Positions 51,932-61,815 of a stretch of DNA of 64,000 nucleotides are shown piece by piece. The stretch comes from Rapana venosa. Lineage: Eukaryota > Mollusca > Gastropoda > Neogastropoda > Muricidae. Position numbers and translations under genes: made by a program. The stretch is from NCBI GenBank assembly GCA_028751875.1, contig CM054141.1, positions 49,537,516 to 49,601,515 on the forward strand. Reading direction: 5' to 3'. The notes under the pieces are model-generated. The model was given only the letters and a program-made list of their open reading frames with translations, did no database searches and had not been told where the DNA came from. Each line of letters begins with the position of its first letter. Position 1 is the first letter of the stretch.

Positions 51932-52096
51932 GCTCACGCGCGCGTGTACAGATGTGTGCATGAGTGTGGTGCAAGGCTTGCGCACGTGGGTGTGCGTGAG
52001 TGCACATAGGCATGTGTACATGCATGCGTGCGTGTGTGTGGTTGTGCGTGCGAGTGTGTGTGTGTTGGCGGGGGGGGGGGGGGGGGGGGGGGGGGA
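51466..52096. repeat. Poly-G run and very long (TG)n region
   Basis: A G-run at 51469-51487, TG-dominated sequence from 51628 to 51930 with a repeated GAATGAATGTTTGCG linker, TG/CG sequence to 52070, then a G-run at 52070-52094. Confidence 0.95.
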
Positions 52097-52353
52097 GAGC
52101 AAAAGGATAGATCAGACAGACCAGACAGGACAGAGAGATAGAAGGGGCGGAGAATTTATGAAAACCTTGGAGAAATGACCAACACACCAAAGAAATAAAA
52201 AAAACAGCAGCAGCTACAACAGACAAACAAAAGACAGGAAATATGTATGTCTGCACACAGCGAAATGTGCCCTACAGTAAAAACAACTACAACATCAATG
52301 ACAACAATAACAACAACGGCACAGGAGAAAAAACAACAACAAAATATCACACA

Positions 52354-52362
52354 CTCCACACA

Positions 52363-52402
<40 letters not shown>

Positions 52403-52663
52403 CCAACAGAAAGAAAATACTTTTCGCACTGCACACCCCAATAACCATGCCCTTACCAGCACGAAAGTAGGGTCACATGCATTGATTGGCTAGGCTCGAT
52501 TTATCACCCCCCTCCACCTTGTTTATGTTCCTCTACACACACACACGCCCAGCGCGCATGCGTGCGTACGTGTATGTGCGCACGTGTGTGTGTGTGTGTA
52601 AAAGAGAGAAGACAGACGACAGACAGACAGAGACAAGACAGACAGACAGACAGACAGGGGGGA

Positions 52664-52695
<32 letters not shown>
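52354..52695. repeat. CA, ACAG and poly-G arrays
   Basis: CA at 52356-52402, ACAG units at 52618-52658 and a G-run at 52665-52693. Confidence 0.9.
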
Positions 52696-53239
52696 GCTAC
52701 CACGCCAAAACGATCCAAAGACCAACACAATGTTATCGTGCCATTAACCAACTTTCTTTTACTAGAACCGCAAGCCTAAAAAAAAGCACGATAACATTTT
52801 ATTTCTATAACAGAACAGATCAGCCTACCTCCTCCTCCTCCTCCCCCGCACCCACCGAACCCCCCACCCACCACCCAACACACCCACCCTCCCCATTTTT
52901 TTTTCCCCCCCACCCCTTTCCCTCTTCGTTCCTCCAAGCCAATGAATGCAGCCAAGGTAAAAGTATAGAGAGCGAGTAGAAGTGTCCGACTTGCTTGCTT
53001 CTTTGCAGGGGTCACTATGCCGTAAGACCTGTCGACTGGATGGTTAAGAAAGAGCCTGACATTAACTCAACAGAGGTAAGACAAACAAACAAACGACGAC
53101 AATGACTATGCCAAAACAAACAAACAAACAGACAAAAAATAAACCAACAACCCAGGAGGCATGTACTCCAGTTGTACAATGCTGAGGTGGTGGGGGGTGG
53201 GGGTGGGGTTGCACATGTGTGTACACACTCTGTCTTTCT

Positions 53240-53256
53240 CTGTGTTTGTGTGTGTG

Positions 53257-53317
<61 letters not shown>

Positions 53318-53320
53318 GTG
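53240..53320. repeat. (TG)n microsatellite
   Basis: TG units with two TTG breaks. CGTG units follow at 53408-53434 and TTGTGTG at 53450-53480. Confidence 0.95.
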
Positions 53321-53725
53321 TGTGGGCGCGCGCGGCGGGTAGTGTGTGAAAGAGAGGGGAGAGAGAGAAACAGACAGACAGACAGAGACAAAAATGGTAA
53401 GAATGGCGTGCATGCGTGCGTGCGTGCGTGCGTGGTTGCTGTGTGTGTGTGTTGTGTGTGTGTTGTGTGTGTGTTGTGTCTCTATCTCTCTTTTCTCTGT
53501 GTCTGTCTCCCTCTCTGTCTGTCTGTCTCTGTCTCTCTCTCAGCATTGCGCAGCATGTGTTTGATGTGTTCTCGTGTTCTGTGCATAATGTTATCACGTG
53601 TTACTTTCAGAAAGGGGCTAAAAGCTGCACTACATACAGACAGTATGGCGCTGACCAGCATAAAGCTCTGTCATGCTGACACACATTAAACGTACAGTCA
53701 TGCGCGCACGCGACACACACACTCA

Positions 53726-53788
<63 letters not shown>

Positions 53789-53804
53789 AGATAAATAAGA
53801 GCAA

Positions 53805-53845
53805 CAGCAGATGCAGACAGGCGTATTGCATGTGCAAGCTGCAAC

Positions 53846-53904
<59 letters not shown>

Positions 53905-53905
53905 C

Positions 53906-53936
<31 letters not shown>

Positions 53937-53960
53937 GCGTATTGCATTGGTGCAAGCTGC

Positions 53961-54011
<51 letters not shown>

Positions 54012-54029
54012 TCTCTCTCTCCTCACACA

Positions 54030-54070
<41 letters not shown>
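53805..54070. repeat. Duplicated compound microsatellite, unit about 128 bp
   Basis: ACAGGCGTATTGCAT then GTGCAAGCTGCAAC is followed by (CT)n and (CA)n; the whole module occurs twice (from 53817 and 53934). The unique linker shows a segmental duplication rather than two independent arrays. Confidence 0.8.
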
Positions 54071-54164
54071 CACAGATGTGAACGACAAGAGTGTGAAAAG
54101 CAAATTCACTGAAAATCAGATTGGAGAGACAACAGGCGAAGGTAATACAGAGATTCCTGATATT

Positions 54165-54330
54165 AAACAGACAGACAGACAGACAGACAGGCAGACAGGC
54201 AGGCAGGCAGACAGACAGACAAACAGACCGACAGACAGGCAGGCAGGCAGGTAGGTAGGCAGGCAGACAGACAGACAGACAGATAGACAGACCGACCGAC
54301 CGACAGACCGACCGACCGACAAGCAGGCAA
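54165..54330. repeat. Evolving tetranucleotide array ACAG, GGCA, CCGA
   Basis: A continuous series of four-base units changing from ACAG to GGCA, back to ACAG, then CCGA. The four-base register is kept over about 165 bases. Confidence 0.95.
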
Positions 54331-54680
54331 AGAAAACAGGACCTATGTACTTACCTGCAGTACAGACCAGCTGGGAACAGATCCTTTATTCTGCTATGTT
54401 TTGGGTGGTCATGTTTATCTTAGCCCTGTATCTCGCTTTCTCTGTCATATTCTAGTGTAAACCATGTTTTGAGGGGAAACAAACAAGTGAAAGAAGCATG
54501 ACACATCTAAAGTTCACACTGAAAGGCTAAGAAGCAAGTGATGAAAGAATAAAAAAAGGAAGGTCATGAACTTTTTTCTTTATTTTCGGGGGGAGGGGGG
54601 GGGGGGGGAAGAGATAAACATTTGAAAAATAATAAGCGTGGGTGCATGCGTTGTGTGCTTTTGTGTGTGCATGCATACAT

Positions 54681-54746
54681 GAGCGCTTTGATTTGTTGCT
54701 TTACAAGATTCAGCGCTATATAAATTCCATACATTATTATTATTAT
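54681..54746 (+). mobile_element. Retroelement 3' tail, family A (copy 2)
   Basis: Nearly base-for-base the same as 201-267, ending in (ATT)n. It sits directly before a TG-rich array that may have grown from the tail. Confidence 0.7.
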
Positions 54747-54774
54747 GCTTGTATGTATGTATAGTGTGTGAGTG

Positions 54775-54848
54775 TGCGAGTGAGTGAGTGAGTTGTGTGT
54801 GTGCGTGCGTGCGTGCGTGCGTGCGTATGTGTGTGTGTGTGTGTGTGT

Positions 54849-54891
<43 letters not shown>

Positions 54892-55143
54892 TATGTTGTA
54901 GTGTGGTGGTGGTGGTGTGTGGATATAATTATGCATGCATGTGTGTGCGCGTGTTTGTGTATGTTTGGGGAGGGGGTGGGGGGTGGGTAGTAATAAACAA
55001 CGTATTCATAAAACAGCACAAGAAAGACTGTTCACCCCCCCCCCCCCCCCCCCACCACACACACACCACACACACCCCACCCCCACACACACAAACACGC
55101 ACCCACACCCTCACACAGACCACACACACACACATACATACAA

Positions 55144-55172
<29 letters not shown>
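54775..55172. repeat. TG array, poly-C run and CA array
   Basis: GTGA, CGTG and TG units at 54776-54892, a C-run at 55036-55053 and CA sequence to 55170. Confidence 0.9.
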
Positions 55173-55174
<2 letters not shown>

Positions 55175-55639
55175 AAATAATAGACACTGTAGATGCCAAA
55201 AACAAAGCAGCAGTAAAAGCAAAACATCTGAAGAAACCATACAAACATTCCTCACAATCCCTCTACAGACAGAACTCACACAGCATCCAGACAACACAGA
55301 GGAATAGATACACACGCCGTTACAAGTTCTCTCTGGGGAAAAATGAAGAATTCAGAAAGACAAAAACTAGATTCAACACAAAACAGAGAAGAAAATCTGG
55401 CAAAACTGCAACAATTTTGAAGTAATCTCAGATCTCGATTTCAGCTCCAGGATGGCTGGCAAGGTTCTAACATGAAAGCTGGCACCGAGAACAGCCATAA
55501 CAGAACTGTGCCAGACAGTAGTAGCTCTTCTTGTTTTTTTGAACAGGCAGGCAGAAAACATTTACCGCTTTCTGATATGCATGTGTATTTGTCAGCAGTT
55601 TCCTCTGGTGAAGCATCTTCTTGAAGCAGATCACACCTA

Positions 55640-56300
55640 TTTCTTTATCATTTCATTACTCACGCCTATTTTAGCCTCAGAAAGCAAGAACTGACTTCTC
55701 TGATACAATTACCAACTTCTGTTCAAAGACAAGAATCTAGTTTCTCACTTTTGGAACATTCTTCAAGCTAGGCTTGCTTCTTTAGTGTCAAACTTCTGAA
55801 TCGAACTTTTCTATCTTTAGATTCCATTTCAAAATCTAACTTAGTTGCTGTTGAAAAACTGAGGAATCTAGCTCCATACAGAAGAAAAGGGTCAAGCCAG
55901 ATTTTTTGGTCAAACTCTTGAATCCAATTTTCCTACGCAAACCTCAGGATCTGGTCTCCTCTGTGTACACTCCACGATATCGTGGACAAAATACAAACAG
56001 GGGAACGTAGCTTCTCTGCATAAACTTCCATCTTGATATTCTAATCAAACTTACGAATCTGGTTTCTTTGGTCAAATTTCTGAACCTTGCTTCTCTGTTC
56101 ATAAGTTTACAATCGAGCTTTGTACTGATACTCCTGAAACAAGTCTTCTTTGTTCAAACTCCAGATTCTTACTGCTTTAAAGCATCTGTGTTGAAACTCA
56201 AAGTCCTGAATGTAGTGCTACGATCTGCTGAAACTCTGTCCTCTCAGTTTAAACTGCCGAGTCAAGCTTCTCTGCTGAGGCTCCAAAATCTCCACATAGG
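55640..56300. repeat. Decayed tandem repeat, unit about 28 bp
   Basis: A motif like TCAAACTTCTGAATC then TAGCTTCTCTG recurs many times with heavy divergence, for example near 55787, 55915, 56050, 56080, 56155 and 56265. No simple dinucleotide array explains it. It lies in intron 1, just 3' of the first coding exon. The period is estimated by eye. Confidence 0.5.
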
Positions 56301-56429
56301 CTTTCACCGATGATTTTATGTAAACCACCTCCACTACCCCAAAACCCATCCCTCGTGCTCACTTCACTTCTCCATCCACCATCACCACCACCACCACCAC
56401 CACCTATCCTATCAAGCGTTGTCACTCAC

Positions 56430-56745
56430 CTCCTCCGTTGCGGTAGCAGAGGAAGGGGAAGCGCCAGACGTTGCCCAAGCCCACGGAGAAGCCGACGCAG
56501 GCGAAGAGGAAGTCGATCTTGCGAGACCACTCCTCGCGCTGCAGCAGCTTGGGCGACACCGTGGAGGACGTTTCGTCCGTGGAGGGCGGGTCAGCGTTCA
56601 CGCGCCATCCCGGGGTCAGCCCGCTCTGCAGCACGCCCTCCGCCGCCATGGCGCCCTCAGCATCCTCCGCACAGGCAGCAGCGGCCGCTGGCGAGGCCGC
56701 CCCTGCATGGAGAATGGCGTTGTTGGAGGTTTCGGAAGAGCTCAT
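56430..56745 (-). CDS. SLC6 transporter, first coding exon (N-terminus and TM1)
   Basis: This exon encodes residues 1-105 plus the first base of codon 106 of a sodium- and chloride-coupled plasma-membrane symporter. Residues 1-70 form a low-complexity cytosolic tail with an Ala-rich stretch (18-24). [10 protein letters not shown] leads into TM1, which carries the family hallmark GLGNVWRFP (89-97) and ends in CYRNGGG. Asn92 matches a Na+ ligand of the LeuT fold and Arg95 the extracellular-gate arginine. Gly89 sits where monoamine carriers have Asp, which argues against dopamine, serotonin or octopamine. The start chosen is the ATG at 56745, with A at -3. The frame stays open upstream to an ATG at 56868, but an acceptor-like CTCAG lies three bases before the chosen ATG. 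The donor reads GGAG|GTGAGT, phase 1. The exon is much richer in CpG than the flanking DNA. The family call is very secure; the subfamily is not. Confidence 0.95.
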
Positions 56746-56748
56746 CGT

Positions 56749-56768
56749 CTGAGGACACACACAGAGAA
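56749..56768 (-). other. Putative 3' splice site just before the start codon
   Basis: Read on the minus strand, a pyrimidine-leaning tract (TTCTCTGTGTGTCCTCAG) ends in AG at 56750-56749, followed by ACG and then the ATG. This would place the start codon three bases into an exon and imply at least one upstream non-coding exon beyond 56750. No matching donor was identified. The alternative is that this is the first exon, with the AG there by chance. Confidence 0.5.
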
Positions 56769-57902
56769 CACGTGGGGGTGAACATCTACCACACAGGTCA
56801 CCTGCTTCTGGGTGATACATGACAGGGCAAACAGTCTTTGGGTTACAAACCAAAAAGGAAAAAGGCACGATAGTCTACTTTTCAGCAAAATCTGTGGTTA
56901 TTGTTGTCATCAGCAAAACCTCCAGATGGGAAAATCAAACTAGATCTAGCTGACAACACTCTTAGAGTAGAGTAGACTGACGGTGACAAATGACCACAAA
57001 TTCTGAAAAAGAAAAAAAAAATCAACGTCTTTCTGTCATATTGAATAGTGCTTGCTACTGGAGGTTTTTTGGCTTGATGTATTTCCTTCACGTTTTACCC
57101 TGATTAGTCTAAGAGAAGGATACACTGTGAACCACTTCACTTCACTGTGCGGGAACTTAAATGATGTCTGGTGGCTTTATTCGGGTTTTATGTCGTTAGT
57201 TACTTTCGTGATTGGTTTGAGATGGATACACTCTGGCAAAGCTTCATTATACTCCGTTTAAAACTTGTTATATTATGGGGCTGGTGTTGACTGACACCTA
57301 AGCTTTGGAATCATAAAATGTTCACAACTCTCAGAAGACTAGATCTATATAATCACAGAAATGGCTCATCGCTCTCCTTTCGAAACACTGTTAAATGATG
57401 TCGTTTGTTTTTATTCTTAATCCATTCAAACACTTAGTAAACAGGGTTTTTCTTTTAAATTTTAGTCAACAGATTCGTCTGTACGTCATCACCCCTCCCC
57501 TTCCCTCCGCCAAACACTTTTTTTACAAAAACAAAAAAATATATGATGAAATATCACGACTGTAAAAAATACACATTAAACCAGTAAGAAACGAAAACTT
57601 CGCCGCTTTCACCCACACCTCGTCAACACGATAAAGACACAATGCAGCAGCCTCCTATGGCGGAACATCAACACGGTTGAAACACCCAACAGCGTACTGG
57701 GGCTCCAACAGGGAAGAGGGAAGGACTTGGAGTTTGATCGGCCTCAGGCAACACCGCCCACAAGCACTTCTAGGAGAGTAAGTAGACGCGTTTGTTTTTG
57801 TATGCCTGGGTTTCTTTGGTGTAAGGAAGCAAGTCTTCAATTTTAACGTCTTTCCACTTTAAGTGATACCAGACGGCACTAAAATAGGAGTCTGAATAAA
57901 AG

Positions 57903-57941
<39 letters not shown>

Positions 57942-57942
57942 C
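57903..57942. repeat. (GATA)n microsatellite
   Basis: About nine GATA units with one break. Confidence 0.95.
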
Positions 57943-58239
57943 TACTCTGTGTGGTACGTGCGTGCGTGCGTGTGAGTGTGTGTAATAAAGAGTAACAACA
58001 AGAGAAATACACAAATAGTATTCTTAACATAGACAGGTCAAGAACATTTTTTCAAAAAAATGAAATTCAAAGAGAACTACAACTACAATAAGTGCCCTAT
58101 ATGACTTAACAATAAACCTTTAGCAATGTCAAACGTTAGCTTTACATTGTTCAAAACTTTCTCAATGGTATTCTCTGAAAAGGCAGGGAGATAAGGTTTT
58201 AAATTCTCACTTTCAAGTATGATAATGGGTATTTGAAAT

Positions 58240-58345
58240 ATATTCAAATTCAAATTCAAAAGCTTTATTATCTCAAAGACAGAGAAATTCTGGCGGGTTA
58301 CTCTCCATACATAAAAACAATAAACATTTAAACATAGTATTTAAA
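58240..58345 (-). mobile_element. Putative retroelement 3' tail with (CAAATT)n
   Basis: Three CAAATT units are followed by CAAAAGCTTTATTATCTC, an arrangement parallel to family C (short tandem end, then an AATAAA-type motif on the minus strand). Single copy in this window. Confidence 0.4.
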
Positions 58346-58531
58346 ACACACACACACTGTCCAACATCAGCACGCACCCATCATGAGATAAAATGCATCC
58401 ACAAATCAGCAATATCTCAGCCAGCCACAAACCCACCCCAACAAAAATCACTTTACTCATATATTCACCACATAAGCATTTAACATCCTAGCTTGAGATG
58501 ACAAGATATAAAAAAAAAAAGGCACCTCAGA

Positions 58532-58587
58532 GCGCGCGCGCGCGCGCGCGCGCGCGCGCACGCACGCACACACACACACACACACGG
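58532..58587. repeat. (GC)n-(CA)n compound microsatellite
   Basis: About 14 GC units pass through CGCACG into CACACA: a pure purine-pyrimidine alternation. Confidence 0.95.
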
Positions 58588-58794
58588 TGACAAAGTGAAC
58601 TAGATCTACACGGCAACTGTTGTGAACCGAGACATGGTCTTTAAAAAAGACACTTCAACAACGTTTACCTTGCCAGATAAGGCCCACACGCGATCCATGA
58701 TTTTCTCACTGGTCGGTAACAACAGGAATTTTGCAATATTTCCCAAAAAAAAAATATATAATTATATAATAAACAATTTTCTTTTCTTTTTTTA

Positions 58795-59035
58795 GAGAGT
58801 AGTTTCTCCCAGACTTGAGAGGCAGACGACCGGAAGAATCAGCTCCAGACAGGCGGATACTCCAGAGAGGAGTACCCCTCCCTACTTGTGAAGCTGCACG
58901 ACGGCTGATGTATCAGCCGTCGCCAGGGCAGGCTAAGTCATCCTGGATTTGAACCCACAGCCCCCGGATGTACGCTGTTGGGAGTTAGGAGGACCACTGA
59001 GAGCGCCCGCCTCACTGCCGGCAACCTCCAGCAAT
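58795..59035 (-). mobile_element. tRNA-type SINE with an internal perfect hairpin
   Basis: On the minus strand a tRNA-like start (GTGAGGCGGGCGCTCTCAGTGG) is followed by a perfect B box GGGTTCAAATCC (58945-58956). Beyond it lies a perfect inverted repeat with 11-base arms at 58899-58909 and 58912-58922 (CGACGGCTGAT and its complement). This is the most intact SINE-like unit in the window. No second copy is present here. Confidence 0.55.
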
Positions 59036-59047
59036 GGAAGCAGGAAG

Positions 59048-59166
59048 TTACGTCACGACAGTTTCCCCCCTTTCTCTCCCCTCCCTCTCTCTTCCCTCGT
59101 CTCCAATTAGGGCCAAAGGTAGAATATGACGTATCCTAAGAGTAAATATGACGTCAATAGTGACGC
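59048..59166. promoter_or_regulatory. Cluster of CRE-like (CREB/ATF) motifs upstream of the SLC6 gene
   Basis: Four ACGTCA/TGACG-type sites fall within 120 bases: TTACGTCA at 59048, TGACGTA at 59127, the perfect palindrome TGACGTCA at 59149-59156 and TGACGC at 59161. A TTTTATAAAA palindrome follows at about 59204. The site lies 2.4 kb upstream of the start codon. CREB-type regulation is an inference from motif content only. Confidence 0.35.
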
Positions 59167-59298
59167 GTTAGTTTTGGTTTGTTGGTTTTTGTTGGTTTTT
59201 TTTTTTATAAAAGCGTTGTCCTGTTTCTTTTTTTCGTTCCGGGTTCTCTTTTTATCTCACACTGGCGATTGTGGATCTAAACTACCTAAACCAGTGAC

Positions 59299-59300
<2 letters not shown>

Positions 59301-59367
<67 letters not shown>

Positions 59368-59420
59368 GAAAAGCGCAAAACAAAGGCAACCTTCTCTCTC
59401 CAAGGAGAAAAAACAACGCG

Positions 59421-59480
<60 letters not shown>

Positions 59481-59635
59481 TGTGTCGAAATACCTTGTCT
59501 AATATCACTTAGAGTGAACAGACGTTAAATTGAAGACAACAACAACAACAACACACCACCCGCGCCGCGCGCGCACACACACACACACAGAGGAAGGGGA
59601 GGGCGGGGGGGGGGGGGGGGGGGGAACATAAGAAG
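59301..59635. repeat. (TG)n, GC-(CA)n and poly-G arrays
   Basis: TG at 59301-59363, GCGCGC-CA at 59417-59476 (an inverted partner of the TG array) and a G-run at 59606-59624. Confidence 0.95.
59498..59557 (+). mobile_element. Dispersed repeat, family D, (CAA)n tail (copy 2)
   Basis: Same order and wording as 32294-32350, with a slightly longer CAA tail. Lies between CA arrays upstream of the SLC6 gene. Confidence 0.6.
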
Positions 59636-60129
59636 GGTTTTAAAAAAAAAAGTAAAACCCAACACGTGCAAAACAAAGGAGCAGCGTAAATGCCAGACCA
59701 GTAAGATGGATTTGTATCAATCACATTGAATTTGAACGTTTCACCAAATAATTCAAGCGGAACTACGGCCTTTTTCAATGTAATAAATACAAAGGTGATA
59801 TATCTTCATAACCACGACAACGTAATCATGCTTGTCGCTTACTAAGGGGGGAAAACCCACACAGGCGTTGGAGATAGGACTGATACGAGAACAGGAGATA
59901 AGGGGAGTGGAAGGCAGTACTGGGCAAGGAACTTGACTTGATGGAAGCGGTAGTAGAAAACCTGGTCAATATCTACCAGACTCCACCCCCCACCCCCACC
60001 CCTCTCCCTCCCCCCAGATCAACTTACAGAAATCATTCCTTTTCTCCTAGTCCCTCCTTCAACTACCTACCCCCCCCCCCCCCCCCCACACACACACATC
60101 ACCCAAATCATCTTACCCCACCCCCCACC

Positions 60130-60645
60130 CTCTCACCCCTTCTCATTACCCCCTCCCTCTCCTCTCCTCTCTCCTCTCCCTCTCTAGTCTCCTCACTCTC
60201 CTCTCTCCTTCCTCTCATCCCTCTCTCTCGTCTCGTCTCTCGTCTCTCTCAGGAGACAACAGGGGCCAGTGATCAGTTGACACACTCCTCGCCATCCTCC
60301 TCCCTAATGGACAAGACAGAAGTCCGTCCTTCCGTCCGTCGTCCTTCCTTCCTTCCGTCCGTCGTCCTTCCTCCTTCCGTCCGTCGGCCTTCCTTCCTTC
60401 CGTCCTTCCTTCCTTCTCTTCCGTCCTTCCTTCCGTCCTTCCTTCCTTCTGTACTTCCTCCTTCCTTCCTTCCTTCCTTCCTCTCCTTCCGTCTTCCTTC
60501 CTCCTTCCTTCCCTTCCTTCCTTCCTTCCGTCCTTCCTTCCTTCCTTCCTTCCATCCTTCCTTCCTTCTGTCCTTCCTTCCTCCCTTCCGTCCTTCCTTC
60601 CGTCCTTCCTTCCTTCCTTCCGTCCTTCCTTCCTTCCTTCCTGAT
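60130..60645 (+). repeat. Polypyrimidine tract of CT, CCTT and CCGT units
   Basis: CT-rich sequence to about 60250 and CCTT/CCGTCCTT units from 60327 to 60640 make the plus strand almost purely pyrimidine. The open frames on both strands here (Pro/Ser/Leu-rich and Lys/Glu/Gly/Arg-rich) are repeat translations. Confidence 0.9.
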
Positions 60646-60969
60646 CACCAGGGACAGAGTCCTTCACCATCATGGACTGATTCATTTAGGGACGGACATG
60701 GACTGAATCCATCTTCGACACAAACACACAATTCCATCTTCAACACTGGACAGTCTTATCTTACCAACACACAGAGAGTGTTCCATCTTCAATACAGAGT
60801 CCTATCCCCCCGAAGTCTGATTGCAGCTGCCTCCATGGCGGGAAAAAACGGTCACATAGGCAACATGTCATCATTGGTCAACCTCACAGCTCCAGCCGAG
60901 GAACGAAAAAGAGAATGTAGAGTCCCTCTTCTTCAACACAGAATGCTCCATCCTCCATTTTCAACACAG

Positions 60970-61815
60970 AGTCCATCATCTATGAGGACAGAAGTCTTCA
61001 TCATCTATGTGGACAGAGATCTTCATCATCTATGTGGACAGAGATCTTCATCATCTATGTGGACAGAGATCTTCATCACCTATGTAGACAGAGATCATCA
61101 TCTATGTGGACAGAGATCATCATCTATGTGGACAGAAGTCTTCATCATCTATGTGGACAGAGATCTTCATCGTCTATGTGGACAGAGATCTTCATCACCT
61201 ATGTAGACAGAGATCATCATCTATGTGGACAGAGATCATCATCTATGTGGACAGAAGTCTTCATCATCTATGTGGACAGAGATCTTCATTATCTATGTGG
61301 ACAGAGGTCTTCATCATCTATGTGGACAGAAGTCTTCATCGTCTATGTGGACGAGAAGTCTTCATCATCTATGTGGAAGGAGGTCTTCATCATCTATGTG
61401 GACAGAGATCTTCGTCATCTATGTGGACAGAGATCTTCATCATCTATGTGGACAGAGATCTTCATCATCTATATGGACAGAGATCTTCATCCTCTATGTG
61501 GAAGGAGGTCTTCATCATCTATGTGGACAGAAGTCTTCATCGTCTATGTGGACAGAGATCTTCATCATCTATATGGACAGAGGACTTCATCATCTATGTG
61601 GACAGAGATCTTCATCATATATATGGACAGAGATCTTCATCATCTATGTGGACAGAGATCTTCATCATCTATATGGACAGAAGTCTTCATCATCTATATG
61701 GACAGCGCTTTCATTATCTATATGGACAGAGATCTTCATCATCTTTGTGGACAGAGATCTTCATCATCTATGTGGAAGGAGGTCTTCATCCTCTATGTGG
61801 AAGGAGGTCTTCAGG
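60970..61815. repeat. 25-bp minisatellite, about 33 units
   Basis: The unit is GATCTTCATCATC then TATGTGGACAGA, with variants GAAGTC, GAGGTC and GGAAGGAG. Three units make 75 bases, so all three plus-strand frames are open with a 25-residue period; this creates a spurious 294-codon frame. A looser CCATCTTCAACACAGA-type shoulder precedes it from about 60705. Confidence 0.92.

Larger units (their letters stand above)
8046..56429 (-). other. Giant first coding intron of the SLC6 gene (about 48.4 kb)
   Basis: The phase-1 donor GTGAGT at 56429 pairs with the acceptor AG at 8047-8046, and the two exons join to give the family motif NGGGAFLIPY. No gene is recognised inside on either strand. The interior is microsatellites, minisatellites, poly-G/C runs and SINE-like fragments, with unique-looking stretches at about 9150-10100, 18650-19150, 28500-29800, 32680-33560, 34070-34900, 46880-47450 and 48610-49700. 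Nested non-coding transcripts or alternative first exons cannot be excluded from sequence alone. Confidence 0.85.

Noticed and set aside
50716..52256. Long His/Thr-rich and Cys/Val-rich frames on both strands
   Set aside because: They are translations of TG/CA arrays.
56749..56868. N-terminal extension of the SLC6 protein from the in-frame ATG at 56868
   Set aside because: The extra 41 residues look like random translation, and an acceptor-like AG separates them from the chosen start; not fully excluded.
59938..61206. A 422-codon plus-strand open frame, the longest in the window
   Set aside because: It is a join of a CT/CCTT polypyrimidine tract (Ser/Pro/Leu) and the 25-bp minisatellite; no domain, start context or splice structure supports a gene.
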